DNA of 16,453 nt, taken from NCBI GenBank assembly GCA_903863315.1, contig CAIPBN010000236.1, forward strand, positions 1 to 16,453, read 5' to 3'. Source of the stretch: an uncultured Verrucomicrobiota bacterium. Its GTDB lineage: Bacteria > Verrucomicrobiota > Verrucomicrobiia > Limisphaerales > SXTU01. This document shows, one piece after another, positions 7,901 through 14,885 of the stretch (positions are counted from its first letter, which is position 1; every line of letters begins with the position of its first letter). The position numbers and the translations under genes are program-made. Under the pieces are notes generated by a model. The model saw only the letters and a program-made list of their open reading frames with translations. It did no database searches and had not been told where the DNA came from.

Positions 7901-8612
7901 TGGTGGAAAGGCTGCCGGTGGTCGGGCTGTTGGTGAGCACCACCTTGATCTGGTGGTTCAGGGTGTCGGCCACCCACACATCGCCGTTGTCACCAAGCGC
8001 CAGACCGTTGGGCTGGTTGAAGTTGGTGGCGTAGGTAGTGACGGCGTTGGCCGGGCTGAGCTTGCGGATAGCGTGGTTCTTGGAATCCGCGATGTAGATG
8101 ACCCCGGCAGCATCCACAGCCAGACCGATGGGTGAGTTGAAGCGGGCGGCGGAACCGGTGCCATCGGTGAAGCCGGCCACGGTGGGCGATCCGGCGAGGT
8201 TGGACACCACGCCGTCAAACCCGACGTAGCGGATGGTGTGGTTGCCCGAGTCGGCGACCACGAGCCCGCCCCGGGCCTGCACAATGCCGGCGGGGTTGAA
8301 GAACTGGGCGGAATAGCCTGCGTTGGGCGTGGAGTTGTTGTTGGTGCCGTTCAGTCCGGTGAAGCTGCCGGCCAGAATGCTGGCCACGCCGGTCGTGGGG
8401 ACAAATTTCATGACCCGGTTGGCCGCCGGCTGGCCGAGGGACAAACCGCCCTGATCCGTGATGTAAAGCGAGCCTTGTGAATCAACCACCAGGCTGTGCG
8501 GTTCCACGAGGCTGTTCGTCAGCACGACGTCCACGGTTTGCGCGGCGACCGGCACGGCGCAGCCCACCACCACCGCCGCGAGGGCGTTGCGGAATCGATG
8601 CACGAGCTTCAT
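4956..8612 (-). CDS. Large secreted NHL / cohesin-like / dockerin-like protein
   Basis: A 1218-residue exported protein. A signal peptide covers residues 1-25 (ends VPVAAQ). NHL repeats span about 32-352, less regular than in the downstream paralogue (VVADSGNHTIRYV, IYIADSKNHAIRKL, VWVADTLNHQIKVV). A chitobiase C-terminal/FN3-like domain (about 485-552, LYYTTDETEPT) is followed by a cohesin-like beta-sandwich (about 560-785). A dockerin-like pair comes next: NAGDFGDTNLLANDV (798-812) and GFGDGTLDVADIF (874-886), with an insert carrying a Cys-Cys pair at 839-840. A second cohesin-like domain covers about 952-1067. An ideal EF-hand loop DADGDGIPNWAE (1122-1133) leads to a C-terminal YVLE...NW...FYR module (about 1170-1218). 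The ATG at 8612 is preferred because it begins the signal peptide; an ATG at 8639 would add nine residues. The frame open to 8726 overlaps the upstream gene and is not credible as a start. Domain names are by pattern, not by search. Confidence 0.85.
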   Translation of the reverse strand: MKLVHRFRNALAAVVVGCAVPVAAQTVDVVLTNSLVEPHSLVVDSQGSLYITDQGGLSLGQPAANRVMKFVPTTGVASILAGSFTGLNGTNNNSTPNAGYSAQFFNPAGIVQARGGLVVADSGNHTIRYVGFDGVVSNLAGSPTVAGFTDGTGSAARFNSPIGLAVDAAGVIYIADSKNHAIRKLSPANAVTTYATNFNQPNGLALGDNGDVWVADTLNHQIKVVLTNSPTTGSLSTNVVVRAGTGISGSSDTFPLAATAQLSFPRGVVWMGAAGLLITDSGNHTARRLYTNSTIGTYTIETSVGLAGQAGLVNGATNTARLNSPVGIISDILNGAFLFADTGNKAIRRIQQTAAQPPVATPVIGTVVLTTDPDTGQTGTKLTQVTSAVFNNDVVIAVLAENGVNTFFSAGSTPTNAFLDTIPAPGAGTGTAPAYQDGAASLPTTLISPVLPDLTIKAQSSQNGRVSSSVVSARFQFKTGNPVISGNNAAAFTVSTVSSGAQLYYTTDETEPTNGAPSIGPISSGTQLSFNVSNSNLVFKVKAFKTNYEPSATVSNIFSISNFLANRITFGFDGGEASSAFIAASGQTFYSPVTLNLLAGQQMNSLQFALSATNSTGPALAAGSVGFESKLQKPDPSGSGLFFRIPPQFFVTTAINVVGTVTNITQVFTNLLVTNTALNYLSVGWLEREGNTNLYDTGSQDLLKFSSAHDTRFDSANGKVVLGAFGVRIPTGATNLHTYTIRIHRPSGTVDGINQDVFIDAPTNGSLTTANPINSVRTITVGSPIYLAGDATPFRWVNAGDFGDTNLLANDVTQIFQSAVYQLNRPPTGSDFEDAMDTCCGSVVAVPGTSLFVQGPNVGGVFSSGDDTTINTIGFGDGTLDVADIFVTFRRSLDASLTNFYRFRSNGFHYAFAGANNFRGNVGQSVTTSRQPGSRAPLLGQSVMAPAENSAVTFIAGEVVGAAGQTLNIPITARVTGSLPLRVLMLNLTVLPLEGSPALTAPVQFLPAGTLGTPALSLSRGPGNYSAAWLNNTVAGLSGDALVGTLVVTLPANAGENSAYAVRFDHASASPNGVGTVSVSREAGLLTTRIRNLSSWRDAIPDAWRLRHFGALNNLLSAATADADGDGIPNWAEFRAGTDPNDASSGLHLRPPSLISGGPRLRWPTSPGKSYVLEVADSIARTNWTAIATNVPGSGRDIEFQAPQLSGPQFYRVRLIEP

Positions 8613-8652
8613 GGCGCGTTGGGCAGGAGCAATTCTCATGCGATTCGCAGGT

Positions 8653-11600
8653 TCAAGGCAGCACGCGCAAACGGTAGAAGCGCAGGCTACCCGGGTTGGA
8701 TTGGATGAACTCCTGCACCTGACCATCGCCCAGATTGGTGGCGATGGGCAGCCAGTTGGGGTTCAGCAGGTTGGAGTTGCCCTCCAGCACGTAAAGTTTG
8801 CCCGGGGCGCTCAGGAGCTGGAAGGCTAGGTCCTGTCCGCCGTTTCGCCGGCCGGGGGCCAGTTGCACGCGCGAACCGGACTGCGTGGGGTTGGTGCCGG
8901 CGAAATACTCCAGCACGTTGGGCACGCCATCCGCGTCCGGGTCGGCGAGATCGTCTGCCAATGGGCTGGTGGCGTCGCCGAAGAAGGAGGTCTTCCATTC
9001 ATCCGAGATGAGGGACGGTGGGGTGGCCGCAGCGCGCTGCACCCAGACGGAGGCACCGCGTGTCTCGAAGTCATATTGCGTGGTGAAATCAGGCGAGCCA
9101 TCGGCCGTGGCAAAGCTGACCTGATAGCGGGAGCCGGTGGGTGCGCTGGCCGGCACTGTGAACCGGACAAACCCCAGCACATTGCTGCTCAGTGCCGGCA
9201 GCGCCAGTTGGCCGACGTTCCAGCCGGCGGCGACCTCGCTGCCCAGGCTCAACACGCTGCCGGGGGTGAGAAGCTGGTTGAGCGCGATGAACTGGGGTGT
9301 CTGGTTCAGTGCCGGGGCTCCGTCCGCCGGGGTGACCACGGCTCGGAAATGCAGGCCGGCAAGACTGGCAACCCGGGCAACGCGCGCGAAGACCGGCACA
9401 TTCACGGTTGCCCCCGCCGGCACGTTCTCCAACGGCATTGCACCCAGCGCCGCCTGGCGGAACCAGACCAAACCCGGAGGCGGAATTGAAGCGGGCTGCA
9501 AGGCGGCCGGCACGAGGCTCGTGGTCCCGTTCGTGCGCGCCCCACCCGACCAGAAGCGCAGCCAGTTCGTCGGGCTCACGTTCAGCGCCGGGTTCGTGTT
9601 GAGCCGCAGCGAGCGCAGCAGAATGATCTGCCAGTCCAGAAAGCGGATTTGGCCGTCGCCACCCACCGTGCCGGGGGCGTCCTCCGGGAAGGCATCCATC
9701 GCGTCGAAGGCATCGCTGAAGGCAAAGGGCAGTCGCAAGCCAGCCGCAGCAGCGAAGGCGTTGTTCACATCCGCGTTGTCGAGGTTTCCGTCGCCGAAAT
9801 CACCGGCGTTATACCAGCCGCGCGGCGAGGTGTCGCCGACACGGTAGGCGAAGTTGGTGACCGTGATGGTGCGGGCGTCGCCGGGGGCGATGGATACGCT
9901 GGTGATGGCCCCGTCGGACGTGCCGGAGGGCAGCACGATGTTGAGCGTGTAAGTGCTGCCGTTCGTGGCGGCGGCGGGGATGGGAACCGCCAGCATCGTC
10001 ACCAAGGCGAAGCGGCTGATGTTCAAGCCCGAGTTGGTGCCAAGGAACGAAACCACCAGCCCGCGCGGCACGCCGGTGGGACCGGCACCCAGCACGTAGG
10101 GCAGGGTGCTGAAGGTGGCCACTCCACCCGAGGCGGCCGAGGTGGCCACGGGGATGAAGTCGTTTGTGGGGTTCACGGTCAGGGCACGGAACTGGTCGCT
10201 GATGTTGGGCACGCCCGTGGCCGGGGTCACCTCCACGCGGAACTGGAGGGAGCGGAGAGTGTCGTTGCTGCGCAGGTTGATGACCACGGGCACCACCACC
10301 GTGGCCCCCGAGCCGGCCAAGATGTTGCCGTTCAGGCCCGCCGGCACACCGAGGGTGGTGATGGTGGCTGGGATGCCGCTGACATTGGTGCTGGCGGAAT
10401 TGGTGCCACTGACAAGAAACGCCGCCACCCGGAGCGAACTGAGGTCATTGGTCGTGTTGTTCCAAGGGATGGTGCCGGTGCCACCGGCAATGGCGACCCG
10501 CGTGCTGTTCGTGGTCGGGGTGCTGCCGTCGGTGGTGTAAAAGACGTTTGTGCTGGAACTGGAGACTGTGATGGCCGTGCCCTGCGGGAAGTAACCGCTG
10601 TTGGGCGTGAAGCTCAGCGAGGGCGGGTTCAGGCTGCTGCCGGTGCTGTTGGTGCCGCTGCCCACCCCGCTGGGGCCGGTGAGCCCCGCTCCGGTCACCC
10701 GGCGGATGAGGTGATAGAACTGCTCGCTTACGTAAGCGGTGCCGCTGCCGTCCACCACCACACCGGTGGGCAGGCGGGACTCGGCGAATTGCGCCGTGCC
10801 GTCAGCCCAGCCGGGGTAAATACCGGAGGCCGAGACGTTGACCCAGAAATTGGACAAAATTCCGTAGAGGACGCTCGTGGCCCCCGTGGTGTCCACCAAC
10901 CGCACCTGATGATTGCCCTGATCGGCTACGAGCAGGATGTTATTGCCCGCCTTGCCCAAGTGCTGAGGGGCGTTGAACTGCGCAGTCGCTCCGCTGCCAG
11001 TGGCGGTGCCGGGCGTGTTGGTGACACCAGCCAGGAAGGTGACGGCCAAGGTGTTGGGGTCAACCAAGTGAATCGTGTGCCGGGTGGCATCGCTGACCGC
11101 GATCCGGCCATTGTCGAGCACTTCCACGCCGCGCGGGGTGACGAACGTGCCGGCCGGCAGCAGGCTGGCGCTCACCGTGAGGTTCGAGAGTGCCACGCGC
11201 CGCAAGGCCCCCGACTCCTCGACGACATAGAGGTTGCCCACGCCGTCGAAGGCCAGCGCGTTGGGCGCGGCGAAGGTGCCGGCCGGAACAATCGGGGTCA
11301 CGGCCGCACCGAAACTCAGGTTGCGCAAGTCCACCCGATGAATGCGGCCATCCGTCCGGGTCAGAATGTAGAGGTTGGTGTTGGCATCAATGGCCACATC
11401 CACCGGGGAGTTGAAGATGATGTTCCCGCCGGAGGAGTTGGTGGCCAGGGTGGAGGTGGTGCCGGCCGCCAAGTCGAGGCGACGCACGGTGTTGTTGGCG
11501 GTGTCGGCCAGCCAAAGAATTCTGCCAGTGGCCTCGAAGGCCATGCCGCCCGGGGTGTTGAACTGGGCTGTGCTCTGGGTGTTGCCATCCGCTGAGCCGG

Positions 11601-11763
11601 AGGCTGAGTTGGGGTTGCTGCTGCTCGGGCCGCCGCTGAGAGTGCTGACCGTGGTTTGAGCTTGGGCAGAGCCAGTCAACAGGCCCGCCAAGAGGAGGAC
11701 CAGCGGCCACGCTGGCCGCACGCACTGGCGGCGGGTTCCCGGGGCTTTTGGCATCGCGCTCAT
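8653..11763 (-). CDS. Large secreted NHL / cohesin-like / dockerin-like protein (paralogue)
   Basis: A 1036-residue exported protein with the same domain order as the 1218-residue neighbour. The signal peptide is about 1-36 (LVLLLAGLLTGSAQAQ). A divergent NHL propeller spans about 45-357. A chitobiase/FN3-like domain (about 380-470, FYTTDGSTPTTNS) leads to a cohesin-like domain (about 480-620, VVVPVVINL then LRSLQFRVEVTP). The dockerin-like region has NAGDFGDGNLDNADVNNAF (652-670) and GGDGQIRFLDWQIIL (701-715). A second cohesin-like domain (about 775-895, VNVPVFARV then LGFVRFTVPASAPTG) precedes an EF-hand-type loop DPDADGVPNVLE (941-952) and the C-terminal YVLE...NW...FYR module (about 991-1036). 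Starts at ATG 11763 or 11754 both give a signal peptide. A TTG at 11793 overlapping the secretin stop is less likely. The gap to the secretin gene is 26 bp, so it is probably in that operon. The ligand is unknown and no enzyme motif is seen. Confidence 0.85.
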   Translation of the reverse strand: MSAMPKAPGTRRQCVRPAWPLVLLLAGLLTGSAQAQTTVSTLSGGPSSSNPNSASGSADGNTQSTAQFNTPGGMAFEATGRILWLADTANNTVRRLDLAAGTTSTLATNSSGGNIIFNSPVDVAIDANTNLYILTRTDGRIHRVDLRNLSFGAAVTPIVPAGTFAAPNALAFDGVGNLYVVEESGALRRVALSNLTVSASLLPAGTFVTPRGVEVLDNGRIAVSDATRHTIHLVDPNTLAVTFLAGVTNTPGTATGSGATAQFNAPQHLGKAGNNILLVADQGNHQVRLVDTTGATSVLYGILSNFWVNVSASGIYPGWADGTAQFAESRLPTGVVVDGSGTAYVSEQFYHLIRRVTGAGLTGPSGVGSGTNSTGSSLNPPSLSFTPNSGYFPQGTAITVSSSSTNVFYTTDGSTPTTNSTRVAIAGGTGTIPWNNTTNDLSSLRVAAFLVSGTNSASTNVSGIPATITTLGVPAGLNGNILAGSGATVVVPVVINLRSNDTLRSLQFRVEVTPATGVPNISDQFRALTVNPTNDFIPVATSAASGGVATFSTLPYVLGAGPTGVPRGLVVSFLGTNSGLNISRFALVTMLAVPIPAAATNGSTYTLNIVLPSGTSDGAITSVSIAPGDARTITVTNFAYRVGDTSPRGWYNAGDFGDGNLDNADVNNAFAAAAGLRLPFAFSDAFDAMDAFPEDAPGTVGGDGQIRFLDWQIILLRSLRLNTNPALNVSPTNWLRFWSGGARTNGTTSLVPAALQPASIPPPGLVWFRQAALGAMPLENVPAGATVNVPVFARVARVASLAGLHFRAVVTPADGAPALNQTPQFIALNQLLTPGSVLSLGSEVAAGWNVGQLALPALSSNVLGFVRFTVPASAPTGSRYQVSFATADGSPDFTTQYDFETRGASVWVQRAAATPPSLISDEWKTSFFGDATSPLADDLADPDADGVPNVLEYFAGTNPTQSGSRVQLAPGRRNGGQDLAFQLLSAPGKLYVLEGNSNLLNPNWLPIATNLGDGQVQEFIQSNPGSLRFYRLRVLP

Positions 11764-11789
11764 GAGGGCGGGTGGGTGAGGTGGAGGGA

Positions 11790-13535
11790 TCAAGGGGTGG
11801 CGGGAGCGGCCGGCTTCTTGCCCCAGTCCTTGGGCTTGGCGGAGTCCATCAGGCCTTCGCGGGATTCTTGATCGGCCGGAGGCCGGGTCTTCAGGAAATC
11901 TGCGGCGGTGGGCGAGGCCTGGCCCTGGAGAAAATCAGTGGTGGGGGTCTGAAAGTGTCCGCCTTCAACCAGGGTGGGGGTCACAAAGATCAGCAGGTTG
12001 GCCTTGTTGCGGATTTTGGATTCCTTGCGGAAGCCCCAGCCGATGCCGGGCAGGTCGCCGAGCAACGGCACCTTGGTGTAGCCCTTGCTGATGTTGTCCG
12101 TGATCAGGCCGCCCATCACCAGTGTGTGGCCGCTGGGAATCATCACCATGGTTTCCATGCGCCGGACCGCATAGACGTTGGCTTCGTTGACCTGGCCGTT
12201 GATGGTCTGGCGGTCCTTGGAATCAATGTTGGAGACCTCGGGGACAACCTTGAGCGAGATGTTGCTGTTGGCCGCGATGCGCGGGGTAACTTCGAGGATG
12301 GTGCCCAAGTTGGTGTAGGAGACGCTCGCGGCGGCCGGGGTGTTGGCGGAACCGGGAGTAACTTGGAAAATCGGGAACGCGCGGGTGACGGAGAGTTTCG
12401 AGGTCTGGCCGTCCATCATCACCGAGCGCGGGGTGGAGATTACCTCGGTTTCCGTGTCGGTGTTCAGGAAGGAAAGCGTGGCGCGAAGACCATCGGCATT
12501 GAGGAAGCCGACCGCCGGACTGACGCCGTCGCGGGTGTTCACGGAGAAGCCCGGGACGAGGCCGCCGATGGTGGTGGTCAAATTTTCGGTGACCGTGGAG
12601 GGGGTGGTGCCGGCCGTGGTGATGGTGCGGCCGCCGGGCAGAGTGGTCGTGGTGGTCGTGGCGGCCCCCGGACGGGTGCCGGTGACAGTTCCAGAGAGCT
12701 GGCCATTGCCAAAGCCCACCGACTGGTTTTGCAACGTGCCGCTCCAGTCCACGCCCTTAAGTGACTGTGGGCTGCGGGAGGTTTCAAGGATGCGGGCTTC
12801 AATCAAGACCTGCATCGTGGGGGTGTCGAGTTTCTCCAGCACCTCGGTCAGGAAGTCCCATTCCCGCTCCGTGGCGGAGATGATGAGCCGCTGGGTGCGG
12901 GAGTCAGGAATGACGCGGCCGCGGGCGGAGAGGATGCCCGTGCCGGGGGCAAGCACGGCGGCGAGGTTGGTGGGACTGGTGTATTTGAGATCGATGATGC
13001 GGGTCAGCAGCGGCTCCAGCGACGTGGTGTCCTTGGGACTGACGCGATAGGTGTTGGTCTTCACGTCGTGGGTCATGATCAAGCCGTTGTTGGCGAGAAT
13101 GGCTTCCAATGCCTGGCGCGCGGTGACGTTGGTCATCCGAAAAGCGGGCACCTTGGCCGCAGGCAGGGGGGTGCCATCCGGGGCGCGCTTGATTTCGGTC
13201 AGTTTGGGATCGAACAGGACGTTGATTTCAGCCTGGAGGGCCAGACTCTTGATCAAGTCCACGAGTTCCATGTCATCATACTTGAGTTCCAAGATGATTT
13301 CGTTGTCGAGCGCGGTCCGCACGACCTCCTTGGCATCTTTTTCCGCCTTGGCCTTGGCCTCGGGGCTCAGCACCGGTTGCACGGGCCGGGGGGCGTTGGG
13401 GGCGGGAGTGGCTGGCTTGGCGGGCGCGGCGGGCGGATTCTGGGCCGGGAGCACTGAGGCGGAAAGGAGCAATCCCGCAGCCAGCAGGAGGAAGGGCGTC
13501 GTTTTCATTCGCATGATCGTTTGATTGGCGGTCAT
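11790..13535 (-). CDS. Outer-membrane secretin, GspD/PilQ family
   Basis: A 581-residue secretin, the ring-forming outer-membrane channel of type II secretion and type IV pilus machines. The signal peptide ends near residue 32 (LSASVLPAQ). A Pro/Ala-rich linker (33-56) and an STN/N0-like domain (about 79-165) come next. One N1-type ring domain (about 175-240, IDLKYTSPTNLAAVL and SRTQRLIISATEREW) precedes the secretin core (about 243-525). The core ends in the family signature VPLLGDLPGIGWGF (489-502) and NLLIFVTPTLVE (513-524). A Thr-rich stretch (about 281-322) sits in the first half of the core, and a basic, Pro-rich tail (526-581) follows it. It is shorter than GspD, which has two further N domains, and no AMIN domain typical of PilQ is seen. 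It follows the PilP-like gene by 15 bp. ATGs at 13514 and 13508 are possible alternative starts. PilQ is favoured by the pilMNO neighbours. Confidence 0.93.
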   Translation of the reverse strand: MTANQTIMRMKTTPFLLLAAGLLLSASVLPAQNPPAAPAKPATPAPNAPRPVQPVLSPEAKAKAEKDAKEVVRTALDNEIILELKYDDMELVDLIKSLALQAEINVLFDPKLTEIKRAPDGTPLPAAKVPAFRMTNVTARQALEAILANNGLIMTHDVKTNTYRVSPKDTTSLEPLLTRIIDLKYTSPTNLAAVLAPGTGILSARGRVIPDSRTQRLIISATEREWDFLTEVLEKLDTPTMQVLIEARILETSRSPQSLKGVDWSGTLQNQSVGFGNGQLSGTVTGTRPGAATTTTTTLPGGRTITTAGTTPSTVTENLTTTIGGLVPGFSVNTRDGVSPAVGFLNADGLRATLSFLNTDTETEVISTPRSVMMDGQTSKLSVTRAFPIFQVTPGSANTPAAASVSYTNLGTILEVTPRIAANSNISLKVVPEVSNIDSKDRQTINGQVNEANVYAVRRMETMVMIPSGHTLVMGGLITDNISKGYTKVPLLGDLPGIGWGFRKESKIRNKANLLIFVTPTLVEGGHFQTPTTDFLQGQASPTAADFLKTRPPADQESREGLMDSAKPKDWGKKPAAPATP

Positions 13536-13550
13536 CCGCCGGCGGGTCTC

Positions 13551-14264
13551 TCAGAGTCCTTCTCGCAAAAAGAGTTCTTTGGTTTCTTTTTCGCCATCCA
13601 CTTGGAAGACCGCCGAGCGGTCGCGGATCTCCACGCAACGCACCTTGAGCTGCTGCTCATTGGGGAGACGCAGGAGCATCAATTCGCCTTTGATGAAGTC
13701 GTAGCTCTTCGCACCGGTGTGAATCACGGCCACCCGGCGGTTCTGGGTGCCGGAGATGCCGCGCAAGCTCAGGTTCGCCGCGCCGAGCAGGTCGGGCTTG
13801 ATTTCAACCACCGGCGGCTGATTGGTCGGGGGCACGCTTGTCGGGGGCTGGGGCGTCACCTTCGGCGGCTGCGGCTGGGGTGGGTTCGTAACCACCGCCA
13901 CTTTCACGACCGGCGGCGGGTTAGTGACGACCGGCACGACGGGGGGAGGCGGGGGCTTCACCTCAACCGGCTTGGGAATGCGCCGTTTGCTCGTGGGGAA
14001 GAAGGGATCGTTGCCCGCATCAAGGGTGAGTTTGAAGACTGCCTTGGGGAAGGAGATTGTGATGGGCGGGGTGTTGGTGGTCGGCTTGGCGTCCGTTTCG
14101 CCAGCCTTGGGGTCGCTGGCCTTCTTGCCCGCCGGGGGGGCTGCCTTGGGATCCTCAGCCTTGGGAGCGGCGTTGACCACGGGACCGGTGCTCCACACCA
14201 AGGCCACCCCGGCCGCCAAGGCGAGGGCGGTTGGGAGGTTGGGGAATCGGGCCGGACGTTTCAT
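13551..14264 (-). CDS. PilP/GspC-like periplasmic connector with proline-rich linker
   Basis: A 237-residue protein with a short N-terminal hydrophobic segment (about 10-30) that could be an uncleaved anchor or a signal peptide; there is no lipobox. Next come a charged Pro/Lys/Ala stretch, a conserved-looking FKLTLDAGNDPFFPTSKRR segment (77-95), a strongly proline-rich linker (96-155) and a compact beta domain (157-232: LSLRGISG...VAVI...GE...LKVRCVEIRDRSAVFQ). That last domain matches the small HR/PilP fold, in which PilP or GspC touches the N0 domain of the secretin. Its place between pilO and the secretin, with gaps of 6 and 15 bp, is where pilP belongs in the pilMNOPQ operon. The assignment rests on position and fold pattern rather than strong sequence identity, so no symbol is given. 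The proline linker would let it span the periplasm. Confidence 0.75.
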   Translation of the reverse strand: MKRPARFPNLPTALALAAGVALVWSTGPVVNAAPKAEDPKAAPPAGKKASDPKAGETDAKPTTNTPPITISFPKAVFKLTLDAGNDPFFPTSKRRIPKPVEVKPPPPPVVPVVTNPPPVVKVAVVTNPPQPQPPKVTPQPPTSVPPTNQPPVVEIKPDLLGAANLSLRGISGTQNRRVAVIHTGAKSYDFIKGELMLLRLPNEQQLKVRCVEIRDRSAVFQVDGEKETKELFLREGL

Positions 14265-14270
14265 GGTCGT

Positions 14271-14885
14271 TTAATTACGCTTGGCGGTGGGACGTATCAA
14301 GGTGTTGAGTTCAAACGAAAACCGGAGCCGTTCACGATCAACGCCGGTGTTCAGGGTGCCCATCTCGTCCTCAGGGGTGATTTCCAAGTTCAAGACCCTC
14401 ATGAACGGAAAGGAGTTTTCAAAGTCGCTGAGAAACTTGCCCAAATCATGATAGAACGCGGTCCCGGAAACCCGGTAGGTGGCGGCTTTGTAAGGGAAAT
14501 CGGGAATCATCTCCATGTTCCCCAAGACTGGTGGAGGAAAGTTGGGAATCTCCACTTTATACGGGGCCTGGGTGCGGAATTTTTCGTAGGTCAGCCGGAT
14601 CCAGAGATTGATGTCGCCGCTGACCATGGTGGATTCGATCGCGCCTAATTGGATTTCGCGTGCGGCCAGCTTTCCCTCCTCGGCCTCGGCGCTGCGCACG
14701 AGCTTGGCGGCGTCGCTATACTTCTTCTCTGCGGCCTCCAAGTCGCCCTTCAACTTCGCTATGCCGGCGTTTGTGGGGCTGATGATGACAAAGAAAGTCA
14801 CTGACAACGCCAGCACTGTGCCAACCAGCACCAAGGCAAAGTGCTGTTTCTTCTGGCTGGAGAGCTGTTTGATGTCGCTGATCAT
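14271..14885 (-). CDS. pilO: PilO-like inner-membrane alignment protein
   Basis: A 204-residue bitopic membrane protein: short cytoplasmic N-terminus, one transmembrane helix (about 16-37), coiled coil (41-85) and a ferredoxin-like domain whose hallmark is YRVSGTAFYHDLGKFLSDFE (137-156) followed by FMRVLNLEIT. PilO pairs with PilN in the inner membrane and links the cytoplasmic PilM ring to PilP and the secretin. The TM plus coiled coil plus ferredoxin-like layout and the gene order fit PilO; primary sequence similarity in this family is always low. Of three closely spaced ATGs (14895, 14890, 14885) only the one at 14885 opens the long frame; the other two hit TGA after one codon. The TAA at 14271-14273 is 6 bp from the next start, so translation is probably coupled. 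Confidence 0.82.
   Translation of the reverse strand: MISDIKQLSSQKKQHFALVLVGTVLALSVTFFVIISPTNAGIAKLKGDLEAAEKKYSDAAKLVRSAEAEEGKLAAREIQLGAIESTMVSGDINLWIRLTYEKFRTQAPYKVEIPNFPPPVLGNMEMIPDFPYKAATYRVSGTAFYHDLGKFLSDFENSFPFMRVLNLEITPEDEMGTLNTGVDRERLRFSFELNTLIRPTAKRN

Noticed and set aside
8613..8726. Longer N-terminus for the 1218-residue protein
   Set aside because: The extension would overlap the end of the upstream gene by 74 bp and place about 38 Cys/Arg-rich residues before a clear signal peptide.
9649..11595. 648-residue open frame on the plus strand opposite the 1036-residue NHL protein
   Set aside because: Gly/Arg/His/Gln-rich shadow translation without domain pattern. The minus-strand frame has a signal peptide and repeated NHL and EF-hand motifs.
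11764..11793. TTG start for the 1036-residue protein overlapping the secretin stop (TTGA)
   Set aside because: It would add a Pro-rich stretch before the signal peptide. ATGs at 11763 and 11754 give a normal N-terminus. Not fully excluded.
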